A stretch of DNA of 64,000 bases from Pseudomonas batumici (GTDB taxonomy: Bacteria; Pseudomonadota; Gammaproteobacteria; Pseudomonadales; Pseudomonadaceae): contig NZ_JXDG01000003.1 in assembly GCF_000820515.1 (NCBI RefSeq), forward strand, positions 310,001 to 374,000. Direction: 5' to 3'. Position numbers and translations under genes: made by a program. Under the pieces are notes generated by a model. The model made no database searches. It was not told where the DNA came from and saw only the letters and a list, made by a program, of their open reading frames with translations. Of this stretch, positions 1 to 11,000 are shown in pieces; position 1 is the first letter of the stretch; each line of letters starts with the position of its first letter.

Positions 1-3000
1 ACCACCGGGACGTTGAGCCGCGGGGGCAGCCCGGAGTCAGACCGCGACATCGGCGTCTTTGTCGGCGTGATGTACGATGAATACCAACTCTATGGCGCGC
101 AGGCACAGGCGCTCGGCGAGCCTTTCGCTTTAGGCACAAATCCGGCGTCGATTGCCAATCGCGTGTCCTACTTCTGCAACTTTCACGGGCCTAGCCTGGC
201 CATCAATACAATGTGCTCGAGTTCGCTGACGGCGATTCATCTGGCCTGCCAAAGTATCCGGCAACATGAGTGCGGTCTCGCGATCGCGGGCGGGGTGAAT
301 GTATCGATTCATCCCAATAAGTATCTGGCGTTGGCACAAGGTCAGTTCGCCTCAAGCAATGGGCGTTGCAAAAGTTTTGGTGCTGATGGGGATGGTTATG
401 TCCCCGGCGAAGGTGTGGGTGCCGTGCTCCTGAAGCCGTTGGCCGACGCTTTGGAGGATCGCGATCACATTTATGGTGTGATCAAGGGCACGAGCATCAA
501 TCACGGTGGTAAGACCAATGGCTATACCGTGCCGAATCCGAACGCACAGGCGCAGGCAATCGTTTCGGCACTGCGAAGCGCTGACGTGGACGCGCGAGCG
601 GTCAGTTATATCGAAGCGCACGGCACGGGAACGAGCCTCGGCGACCCGATCGAGATTGCCGGTTTGACCCAGGCATTCTCGCGGCATACATCCGATAAGC
701 AGTATTGCGCCATCGGCTCTGCGAAATCGAACATCGGCCATCTGGAAAGCGCAGCGGGTATTGCCGCGCTGACTAAGGTGCTGCTCCAGATGAAGCATCG
801 AATGCTGGTGCCGAGCCTGCATGCTACCTCGCTCAATCCGCATATCGACTTCGCAAAGACGCCGTTCGTGATGCAACAAGGTCTGGGCGAATGGAAGCGG
901 CCCGTCGCCAAGGTCGATGGAGCGATTCATGAGTTTCCACGAATAGCCGGGATCTCCTCGTTCGGCGCGGGGGGGGCGAACGCACACGTGATCGTTGAGG
1001 AATATCGCCCAGCGCAGCAGGACCACACCCGGGATGAGATTGTCAGATCAGGACATCCCCTGCTCATTGTGCTGTCCGCCAGGAGTCAGGAACAGTTGGC
1101 GGAACAGGTGAAGCAACTGCTTGCCCATGTTTCTACCGGTTCCGTTGCGGACACCGACCTCCCGCATATCGCCTATACGTTGCAGGTCGGGCGACAGGCG
1201 ATGGACTACCGGCTGGCGATGACCGTGATCACGGTCGAAGAACTCACCGTCAAACTCGCTCGCTGCGTTGAAGACAAGGCCGAGTCGGGAGTATTCGACG
1301 AGTGCTATCGGGGCGATACGAAGAAGAGTAAGGATGCACTGGCGATCTTCGGAGTCGACGATACCCTGCAACAGGCCATATCGCAGTGGGTCGAGCAGGG
1401 CCACTACACACGGCTGCTGGAACTGTGGGTCAAGGGGTTGCCATTCGAGTGGGAGCGTTTGTACGAGGAGAGCTCGAGTTACTGTCTCATGAGACCAAGG
1501 CGTGTTTCGTTGCCAACCTATCCTTTTGCTCGGGACCGGCACTGGATCCCGAAAATGCCGACCCTGGGTAGCACTGCCGCAGCGCTTACGTTGTCGCCGC
1601 AGACCGTTGTGCTCGAGCCATCCGACGCATCGGCCGGCGCAGCCATGGTGCGCGGCGAACGCCTGTTGAGCAAGACTTGGCAAGACAGTCCGACCCTTAC
1701 TCGTACAAGCGAACTGCCGAGCATGGTGATTGTGTGCACCAGGGCGACTCGAACGCTGGCGGATCGACTGGCCCAACGGTCGACGAAAAGCCTGGTATTC
1801 GTCCTGGACGACGAGCTGTCGCAACCTGTTGTTCCGAGTGCTTTGCGCGGCTACTCGACCTGGATCGATCTGGAAGGATGCGACGCCGTGAGCCGGCGCT
1901 CGCTTGACTGGTTTGCCTCGTTGCAAGACTGGATCAAGGGTGATCCTGGGACAGACGCGCTGGCACTTTGCGTGACATGTGGGTTGGAAGCTTACGAAAA
2001 CCCGACGCCAACGCTGAGCGGTGCGGATCGAGTCGGTTTATACCGGATGCTCTCAAGCGAGCATACGCGACTGCGCTCGCGTCATGTGGACGTCGACCCC
2101 AACGAGGACGAAACGGCGTTCATCGAGCAGATCCTGGCGGAGTGTGACACCGGCCTCGACGAACTCGAAGTGTGTTATCGCCAGGGCGTACGCTACCGCG
2201 CCGTTCTCCAGGAGATGCCTCAGGGCGACGATGCGTGGACAGTGGATGCCGCCCGGTCTCCGGTGTTTCCGGACGGACAGGTGCTATGGATAACAGGAGG
2301 AACACGCGGGCTTGGATTGGCGTGCGCGCAGCATTACGTACGTGAGCACGGCGTCAGGAAGCTGGTCTTGATGGGGCGGGATGTATTTCCGGCGCGAGCC
2401 GACTGGGCACGCGTGCAGTCGGAAAATACGCCGCTCAGCGAGAAGATCCGCGCCGTGCTCGCACTGGAATCGCAAGGGGCTCAGGTCCGGGTGCTGTCGG
2501 TGCCTCTTGCCCAGGTGACGGCGCTCAAGGCGAGTCTGCAAGCGGTCAAGGACGAGTGGGGCCCGGCCGGCGGCATTATTCATTGTGCGGGGGCCGCTGA
2601 TACCGAGACTCTGGCGTTTCTCGACAAGTCTGCTGCAAGTATGCGCCAGGTCCTCGAGCCGAAGGTGACCGGGCTCGATAACCTGATCGATTGCTTCTCC
2701 GGTGAGCCGTTGCAGTTTTTCCTGTTGTTTTCGTCGATTGCCAGCGCGGTACCGAGCCTTGCGGTCGGTTATAGCGACTACGCGATGGCGAACGCCTACA
2801 TGGACTATGTAGCGCAGACTTTTGCGGCGCGACTGCCGATTCGCAGTATTCAGTGGCCTAGCTGGAAGGAAACCGGCATGGGTGAGACGAAGAGTGTGAG
2901 GTATCGGGAGCTCGGCTTCATCAGTCACACCAACGATGAGGGGCTCGGAATGCTGGATAACCTGCTTGCGCGGCAGACAGCCCCGACGATATTACCGGCA

Positions 3001-5001
3001 GTCGTCGATGCCAGCCGTTGGCAGCCGGAAAAGCTGCTGCAGGCCGTTGTCAGACAGACGCCCGCTACACCGCGCCGAGCACTATCCGGTGCAACACCTG
3101 ACTCGACGATGACAAGCGCATCCCGCACCGACGTGCAGTTGTGGGTGACGCAACTCGTTTCACAGGCGCTACACATGGATGCATCACGAATTGAAATGGA
3201 TACGCCATTGCCCGACTACGGCGTGGATTCCATCATGCTGGCGCAGTTGCTGCGCCTGGTCAGCGAGCGGGTCGGCCAACCCATTGATCCGTCGATACTG
3301 TTCGAACATCAGACCATAGAGGGATTCGCGAAATGGCTGACGGACACCTTCGGCGCAGTATTGAGGAACCCGCAAGCCTCTGACGCTGCGAGCACGAACT
3401 CGGAGCCTCGGGTCGCAGAGCAAAGAAGCGCTGAGTCTATGTCGTTGCCACACCGCGAGTCTCGCACGGAGCCGATGCACTTGCCCGATACGCAATCCGG
3501 CACCGCCGGGCTCGATATTGCGGTCGTGGGAATGTCCTGCCGGTTCTCGGGGGCAAGCGACATTGACGAGTATTGGCGTCTGCTGTCCCAAGGCCGCTCG
3601 GCCATTCGCCGTGTGCCGCACACCCGCTGGGGGCAGGCGAGCAACTACCATGCGGCCACCTTCGATAACGCTACGTCGTTTGATCGGGAGTTTTTCCGGA
3701 TCTCGCAGGCCGATGCTCAGGCAATGGACCCGCAGGCATTGCTGGTGCTGGAGGAGAGCCTGAAGCTTTGGTATCAAGCAGGTTATACGCCAGAGCAGAT
3801 CAAGGGCCGCTCGATAGGTGTGTACCTGGGAGCGCGTAGCCAGCCGACCACGGATGCGGCCGCGCTCGCAGCGGCGGACAACCCGATCATGGCCGTGGGT
3901 GCAAACTACCTGACAGCCAATGTCTCCCGATTTTTTGATTTGAGAGGCCCCAGCGTTGTCATCGACACGGCCTGCTCATCGGCCTTGGTCGCCATGAATA
4001 TCGCGATCCAGTCATTGCGCAGTGCAGAGATCGAATCGGCGCTGGTCGGTGGTGTGAGCCTGCTCGACGGCGATCACGCACTTCGTTTGTTTGAGCAGCG
4101 AGGAATACTCAGCCCGGAGCCGGCGTTCCATCTGTTCGATCGACGCGCCCGTGGCGCGATCCTTGGTGAAGGTGCCGGTCTGGTCTGGCTCAAGACGCTG
4201 GATCAGGCCCTTCTCGACGGCGATACCGTCTATGCGGTGATCAAAGGGCTGGCGATCAATAATGATGGACGAACGGCCGGTCCCACGGCGCCGAGTCTGC
4301 AGGCTCAGAAGGAAGTAATGGAGCAGGCGCTCGCCCGCAGCGGCAAGCAGGCAGAGGATATCGACTATATCGATGTGAACGGCTCAGGAACGGAAGTGAC
4401 TGATCTACTTGAGTTGAAGGCCATTGAGGCCGTTTACCGGCCATCCAGTCAGCGTGTGTGCGAGCTGGGTTCGATCAAACCCAATATCGGGCATCCGCTG
4501 TGCGCCGAAGGTATCGCCAGCTTCATCAAGAGCGTGCTCATGCTCCACCACGGCCGACGTGTTCCGTTCCTGTCCGGCCAGGAGCCGATGCAGCACTACG
4601 ATCTGTCGGCATCGCCGTTTCGCTTTACGCGCTGTGGCGACTCGCTCGAGTCGGGCCCCAGCGTTACCGCGATCAACAGCTTCGCTGACGGCGGTACCAA
4701 CGCACATGTGATCTTGGAGGCATGGCGCGACACGCAAGCCCGATCTGTCGCTCACTCACCGATCACGCCGCCGACCTTGCAACCGGTCGAGTGCCGTGGT
4801 TCAGCAGCGGATCACACCGGCGAGTCGAGGGCGGCGCAGCAACCGGAGCACACCACGCCCGCTGCGATACCGCAAGAAAACCCGAAAACCTCAGTAGAGA
4901 CCATGGTGAGGGAGGAAATGTTGTTTGTGCAAAACGCTATCGAGAGGCTCTCGAATCAGCGTGGCGCCGGATGGGGACAGACACATAATTTCTGGAAGTG
5001 A
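1..5001 (+). CDS. bat2: Trans-AT polyketide synthase Bat2-like, C-terminal part (KS-KR-ACP-KS0)
   Basis: This is the 3' end of a large modular PKS; the reading frame is open at base 1, so the true start lies upstream. Order seen: a KS lacking its N-terminus (Cys codon at 214-216 in MCSSS, then EAHGTGT and KSNIGH, so catalytically complete); a post-KS linker ending LPTYPFARDRHW near 1520; a KR (TGGTRGLG near 2290, FSSIAS and DYAMANAY near 2730-2800); an ACP with its Ser at 3229-3231 (GVDSIML); and a second KS (about 3505-4720). The second KS keeps TACSSA (Cys 3972-3974) and KPNIGH, but HGTGT reads NGSGT (Asn codon 4378-4380), so it should pass the chain on without condensing. The last roughly 90 residues are polar and end in a helical tail, a probable docking segment to Bat3, which begins with the missing DH. 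No AT domain is present, as expected for trans-AT. Assignment to kalimantacin/batumin rests on downstream gene order. Confidence 0.9.
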   Translation, partial: TTGTLSRGGSPESDRDIGVFVGVMYDEYQLYGAQAQALGEPFALGTNPASIANRVSYFCNFHGPSLAINTMCSSSLTAIHLACQSIRQHECGLAIAGGVNVSIHPNKYLALAQGQFASSNGRCKSFGADGDGYVPGEGVGAVLLKPLADALEDRDHIYGVIKGTSINHGGKTNGYTVPNPNAQAQAIVSALRSADVDARAVSYIEAHGTGTSLGDPIEIAGLTQAFSRHTSDKQYCAIGSAKSNIGHLESAAGIAALTKVLLQMKHRMLVPSLHATSLNPHIDFAKTPFVMQQGLGEWKRPVAKVDGAIHEFPRIAGISSFGAGGANAHVIVEEYRPAQQDHTRDEIVRSGHPLLIVLSARSQEQLAEQVKQLLAHVSTGSVADTDLPHIAYTLQVGRQAMDYRLAMTVITVEELTVKLARCVEDKAESGVFDECYRGDTKKSKDALAIFGVDDTLQQAISQWVEQGHYTRLLELWVKGLPFEWERLYEESSSYCLMRPRRVSLPTYPFARDRHWIPKMPTLGSTAAALTLSPQTVVLEPSDASAGAAMVRGERLLSKTWQDSPTLTRTSELPSMVIVCTRATRTLADRLAQRSTKSLVFVLDDELSQPVVPSALRGYSTWIDLEGCDAVSRRSLDWFASLQDWIKGDPGTDALALCVTCGLEAYENPTPTLSGADRVGLYRMLSSEHTRLRSRHVDVDPNEDETAFIEQILAECDTGLDELEVCYRQGVRYRAVLQEMPQGDDAWTVDAARSPVFPDGQVLWITGGTRGLGLACAQHYVREHGVRKLVLMGRDVFPARADWARVQSENTPLSEKIRAVLALESQGAQVRVLSVPLAQVTALKASLQAVKDEWGPAGGIIHCAGAADTETLAFLDKSAASMRQVLEPKVTGLDNLIDCFSGEPLQFFLLFSSIASAVPSLAVGYSDYAMANAYMDYVAQTFAARLPIRSIQWPSWKETGMGETKSVRYRELGFISHTNDEGLGMLDNLLARQTAPTILPAVVDASRWQPEKLLQAVVRQTPATPRRALSGATPDSTMTSASRTDVQLWVTQLVSQALHMDASRIEMDTPLPDYGVDSIMLAQLLRLVSERVGQPIDPSILFEHQTIEGFAKWLTDTFGAVLRNPQASDAASTNSEPRVAEQRSAESMSLPHRESRTEPMHLPDTQSGTAGLDIAVVGMSCRFSGASDIDEYWRLLSQGRSAIRRVPHTRWGQASNYHAATFDNATSFDREFFRISQADAQAMDPQALLVLEESLKLWYQAGYTPEQIKGRSIGVYLGARSQPTTDAAALAAADNPIMAVGANYLTANVSRFFDLRGPSVVIDTACSSALVAMNIAIQSLRSAEIESALVGGVSLLDGDHALRLFEQRGILSPEPAFHLFDRRARGAILGEGAGLVWLKTLDQALLDGDTVYAVIKGLAINNDGRTAGPTAPSLQAQKEVMEQALARSGKQAEDIDYIDVNGSGTEVTDLLELKAIEAVYRPSSQRVCELGSIKPNIGHPLCAEGIASFIKSVLMLHHGRRVPFLSGQEPMQHYDLSASPFRFTRCGDSLESGPSVTAINSFADGGTNAHVILEAWRDTQARSVAHSPITPPTLQPVECRGSAADHTGESRAAQQPEHTTPAAIPQENPKTSVETMVREEMLFVQNAIERLSNQRGAGWGQTHNFWK

Positions 5002-5060
5002 TTCTGGATCGACGCCGCGTGGACGACGCGTCTTTTAACGAGCTTTGAGGTAGAACAGGG

Positions 5061-8000
5061 ATGAAAGAGCAACTGGTTATCGATATTGGGAACCCCATCG
5101 TTCGTGATCACCGAGTATTGGGGCGGCAGACGCTGCCCGGATTGGCGTACATCGATGTGCTGTTTCAGGTGTTCCGCGACCAGGGCTACGACTATCGCTC
5201 ACTCGAATTAATGAATGTGACACTCTATCGGCCGCTGGTCGTTTCCGACCAGGAAGCTTTATTGCTAGAGGTTCAGGCCAGCGACGTGCAACCGGGCTTG
5301 TGGAACGTGTCGATCGACGGCAGAGCGCTGCGCAATGGCGAGCCTTGCGAAGAGGTGCAGCGGTACGCGACCGCACAGATGCGGCAGATTGAACCCGTGG
5401 AGTTTCATGAAGTCATCGATATGGAGTCGGTAGCGCGCTCTTCGGATCATAAAATGAAGCTGCAGGACCTCTATGCCGGGTATCGGGACGTGGGACTCGT
5501 GCATCACGGTTTCATGCAGGCGCAAGGCGAGCTCTGCCTCCTGGACTCGGCGATTTACGTCGACTGCCGGTTGGGCGAAGAGGCGCTGGCGGCTTGCAGG
5601 AACCTGATGTTCCATCCGGCACTGATCGACGCTAGCGCCGTTTGCGCCGGTGGAGCATTGGCTTCACTTGAACCGGACCGGGAGCGCCAACTCGCGTTGC
5701 CGATTTTCTATGAGTCCTTTCGTGCTGCCGAGTTGTTGCAGCAAAGCTGTGTCGCACGACTGCAGCTGGCGTCGTCGAGGGAGTCGAATGAACTCGGCTA
5801 CTACACGCTAGAGTTTTTCAATGATGCAGGACGTAAAGTTGCTGAACTGAAGAACTTCGCCAGCAAGTTGGTGCGTGATTCTAGCTTCGCCGATCCCGTA
5901 CAAGCGGAACGCACGGTGCCGCCAATGCAGACCCGAGATCAAGCCCGCGAGCATTCGCAGAGCGGTGCATATTCCGACATCGAACGTTTCCTGCAAGGCC
6001 TGATAGCGGACAAGCTCGGTGTTGCACCTGAGCAGATCGATCGGGATTCCGGGTACTACGAACTGGGGGTGAAGTCGGCGGGGTTACTGGAACTTGTAGA
6101 TGACATCGAGCAGAAAATTGACGCATCGCTGCCACCGACATTGTTGTTCGAATACGTCACTATCGGGAAGCTTGCGGCGTATCTGGTTGAGCGTTACCCC
6201 TCCGAGCTTGCGCTTGGCCTCAAGATCGACGACACCCAGAGAGCGAAGCAGCCAGCAGCGGTAGTCAGCCGTACTACCTCGAGCGATCCCGAGGCTGGCG
6301 TCAACGCTCAGCGCACCTTGCTCTCCACTGGTGAGCCGAGCCAAGAAGCGATCGCCATTGTCGGAATGGCTGGGCGTTTCCCGGCGGCGCAAAATGTCGA
6401 TGAGTTTTGGGATAACCTCAAAGCTGGCAAAGATTGCATTACCGAGATACCCGCGTCTCGCTGGGACTGGCGACGTTTCGACTCGTTGCGATCACCCACC
6501 GGTAAGCGTTTGTCCCGTTGGGGTGGTTTTCTCGACGACGTGGACTGCTTTGATGCACAGTTCTTCCGTATTTCACCCCGGGAAGCAGAGAGTCTGGATC
6601 CTCAGGAGCGGCTTTTCCTGCAAACCTGCTGGGAAGCCATGGAGGATGCCGGGTATACGCCTGCCGCGCTGAAGGTTAGCAATGGCGCGACCGCTGCCGT
6701 GGGTGTATTTGCCGGTGTAATGCACAAAGACTATGCACTGATCGCCAACGAGGCCCAGTCACCTGGGCATCCGGTCATGTTTTCACAGAGCAACGCGGCA
6801 ATCGCCAATCGCGTTTCCTATTTTTGTGATTTCCATGGACCGAGCCTGACCATCGACACCGTATGTTCGTCCTCTCTGATTGCGGTGCATCTGGCGCTGC
6901 AGAGCTTGCGGGCGGGGGAGTGTACGGCGGCCCTGGTAGGGGGGGTGAATCTATCGCTGCACCCTGCGAAGTATCAGGCTTATGGCTCGATGGACATGCA
7001 CGCCAGCGATGGTCGGTGCCGTACGTTTGGCACTGGCGGAGACGGCTATGTCTCAAGTGAAGCTGTGGCGGCGGTGCTGCTCAAGCCGCTCAGTCGGGCG
7101 ATCGAGGATGGAGACCAGGTCTATGCGGTGATAAGGGGCAGTGCTACCAATCATGTCGGTGCGGTGAGCGGGTTCACGGTGCCAAGCCCGACGGCGCAGG
7201 CCGATCTCATCGCGGCGTGCATGGACGACGCTGGTGTCGAACCGCGCAGCATCAGCTACATCGAGGCGCATGGCACGGGCACGTCGCTCGGCGATCCGAT
7301 TGAGATCGATGGCCTGTCGAAGGCTTTCGCACGAGGTACGCAGGATAGACAGTTCTGTGCGATCGGTTCAGTCAAGTCCAACATCGGCCATGCCGAATCG
7401 GCCGCTGGTGTGTGCGGGCTGATTAAAGTGGCGTTGCAGTTGCACCATCGGACCCTGGTGCCGTCGCTGCACTCGGAGACGCTCAACCCGTTGATCGATT
7501 TTGCTCGTACACCTTTCAAGGTGCAACGCACGGTTGGCGTGTGGCAACGCCCGGTGCTGGAAGGCGCCGAGGGTGCTAAGGAGTCTCCGCTAATTGCCGG
7601 GCTCAGTTCCTTCGGTGCCAGTGGTTCGAACGCCCATCTGTTGCTGGAAGAGTATTCGCCGCCGGAGCAAGCCCAGTTGCCAGCCACGGATCCGGTGTTG
7701 ATCGTGCTGTCGGCTAAAAACGCGACACAGATCAAAGCGCAGGCGAAGCGCTTGCGCGACTACCTCCAGGCGCGTGCCGCCTGCGATATAGAGATTCACC
7801 GCATGGCCTACACGCTGCAAGTGGGGCGGGTGGCGATGGATCATCGACTGGCGCTGATTGTCAGTGAGAAAGATCAGCTTCTGGCAATGCTGGAAGACTT
7901 TATCGACGACCGCCGCAATGACAACGTCTTTATCGGCCAGGTCAAAAAGAACGATGAAGACGCCAAAATGTTCGGGGCGGACGACGATGTCGACGGCCTA

Positions 8001-11000
8001 ATGGATGTTTGGATTGCTAAAAGAAAACTGCAGAAACTGGCGTTGGCGTGGGTACGGGGACTGGCGCCGGACTGGCATGGCCTATACACGAATGCCAGGC
8101 CAATCCGTATGTCCTTGCCCACCTATCCGTTCGTGCGCGAGCGCCATTGGCTCGAAGCTCCCGCACGCGATATCGACCGCAAAAACGCAGGGAGCCACCA
8201 GGTGTTGCATCCATTGGTGCAACGCAACACGTCGACGTTGAGCGAGCAACGTTTCAGCTCGACGCTCACAGGCGAAGAGTTCTTTTTGTCGGATCACCGG
8301 GTCAAGGGGGCGTGCGTACTCCCCGGTGTGGCCTTACTCGAGATGGCGCGAGTGGCTGTGTTGGAGTCGTTGGGGCAAGGCGATGGCGGGCAGACGGGCC
8401 TCGAACTGAGGAATGTCGTGTGGCTGCAGCCACTGGTGGTCGGCGCTGTCACGGACGTGCATATCGGTCTGTACGAACAGCAAAGTGGGGACGTTGAATT
8501 CGAAATCTATACGTCAACGCGCAACGACGCTCAACCTGAGGCGTCGGTGGTGATTGCTCAGGGGCGAGCGACGCGCACGGCTGCGTCGTTGTCCACGGCA
8601 CCACTCTCAGCGGATCTGGCCGGGTTACGTTCGCGTTGCCATCGTGCTGTCGACGTTGCGCACTGCTATGAAGCGTTCAGTGCGATGCGAATCGACTACG
8701 GGCTGGCTCATCGCGGCTTGACCGATGTAAAAGTCGGGACCGATGCCGAGGGACAGCCATTTGTGCTCGCGCAGGTGGCGCTGCCCGAGTGTGTGAGCGA
8801 TACCCACGATCACTATGTTTTGCATCCGAGCGTACTGGACAGTGCGCTGCAAGCGGCGATCGGCTTTTCGCTGGGCGACGGCGCAGAAAGGGTTGGCGAC
8901 GGTTCTGTACCGACTGCATTGCCATTTTCCCTCGGAAAACTGCAGTTGCTTCATCCTTGCCCGGCAACGGCAACGGTGATCGTTCGCCCGAACCTTGGGG
9001 CTATTGTCGATGGGTCGGTCGCGGGCGCTCTGCAAAAACTCGATTTCGATATTTGCGATGATATCGGTCGGGTATGTGTCCGCCTGCAGGCTGTGGCTTC
9101 TCGGGTATTGAAGGGTGATTTCGGCGCATCGCCAGCGCGTACCCAGCGTAGCGGTGTACTACTTTTCTCTCCCGGTTGGGAGCCAAGGCAGCTTCCCGTC
9201 AACGACAGGTCGGTCGACTATGACGAGCAGTGGATATTACTGGCACCGCAGTACCAGTCACACCTGCGTGAGCTTGAGGCCCGGTATCCATCGCTGAACT
9301 GGGCCGTACTGCCGGACGACCTCGGCGCATCGGCTGCCCAATGGTGTTCACGCATTGGCGAAGACGTATTCGGGCGCGTGCAAACGCTGTTGCGGAACAA
9401 GCCGAAGCGCGCGGTCCTGATGCAGGTTTTGCTGGCGACGGACGGGGTGCATGGGGAAGTCTTCGGCGCATTGAGCGGGCTGCTGAAAAGTGCGCACCAC
9501 GAAAATGCGAAGTTTTTCGGCCAGCTTGTTGGGTTGCCCTCGACGGTGAGCGTCGAGCACATCGCCGATGTCGTCGTTGGCGATGCCCGGGAAGCCATGA
9601 ACGGCGACGTCGAGATCCGTTATTTGGGCACCCGACGTGAAGTCGCACGCTTTGAGCAATGGAGCGAATCCACCGGCTCGACACTGACGGACATGCCATG
9701 GAAAGACGGCGGTGTGTACCTGTGCACCGGTGGTGCAGGCGGGCTGGGAGTGGTGGTGGCGCGAGAGATTGCGAGCCAGGCTCGAGGTGCCAAGATCATT
9801 CTCGCTGGCCGTTCAGCATTGAATGAAGAGCGGTACGCGCAGCTGAAGTCCCTAGGGAACAATGGCTGTGAGATTGAGTATCGGGTCATGGATGTCACTG
9901 ACGCTGCGGCAGTGGACCAATGCGTGGGTTCATTGATCGAGCAATATGGTCGGCTCAATGGTGTCATAAACAGTGCGGGCTTGATCAAGGATAGCCTCAT
10001 CATCAGCAAGAGCCGCGAGGACTTCCTTGCGGTGCTGGCGCCCAAGACACTGGGGACGCAGAACCTCGACCACGCGACACAGTCGATCGAGTTGGACTTC
10101 ATGATTTTGTTCTCGTCCGCCGCTGGTGCGCTTGGGAATGTGGGGCAATGCGACTACGCGATGGCCAACGCGTTCATGGATCGCTACGCGGCCTATCGCA
10201 ATCGGCTGGTACAGAGTGGTGGCCGTTATGGTCGTACGGTATCGATCAATTGGCCGCTGTGGGCAGAGGGCGGGATGGGCGTGGACGACGCAGCGTACGA
10301 AAGGATGCAGCGCCATGGGTTCGACGCATTGTCGACCCGCGATGGCCTTGCCGCGCTGTATCGCGCATGGTCCGCAGATGCGGCACAGGTCATGGTGCTG
10401 GCCGGCGATCTCGATCGTCTCGGCGAGCGGGTATCGGCACGCCCGCTTGCCGTCGAAGAACTGGATCGTCCGGCCGGTTCCCCTGGAGCGTCCATCGCGA
10501 TCGCCTTGCAAGAGTCGGACAAGGCAATCGGGGCGGCGGATAACGTGCTGGAGTGGGTCCTTGAGGCACTGATGCAGGCGATCTCCCGGCAATTGAAGGT
10601 GAAAGTGGAGAATGTCGATGTCGATGCCGAGATAAGCGAGTTCGGTTTCGACTCGATCAGCTTGACGACGCTGGGCAACCATTTGAACCGGACTTATGGC
10701 CTGGAGCTGAGCCCGACGATCTTTTTCGAATACTCGACAATTCGAGACTTCGCGGTCTATCTGGTCGAGAAACATGGGGAGGCGTTCGTCGGGTTCACGC
10801 CACCAGTGCAGACCTCAGGGTCGAAAGAGCAGCCAGTGCCACGTGCGCCGGTACCTGTATCCGTCGATGCTGCTGTGCATCGCCGATCCCGACTCAACGA
10901 CTTGCCTCATCCAGTGCCACTGCGGCCGCAAGTGCCGGAACCAATTGCAATCGTCGGCATCAGCGGACGTTTCCCGGGGGCACGAGACCTCGACGATTTC

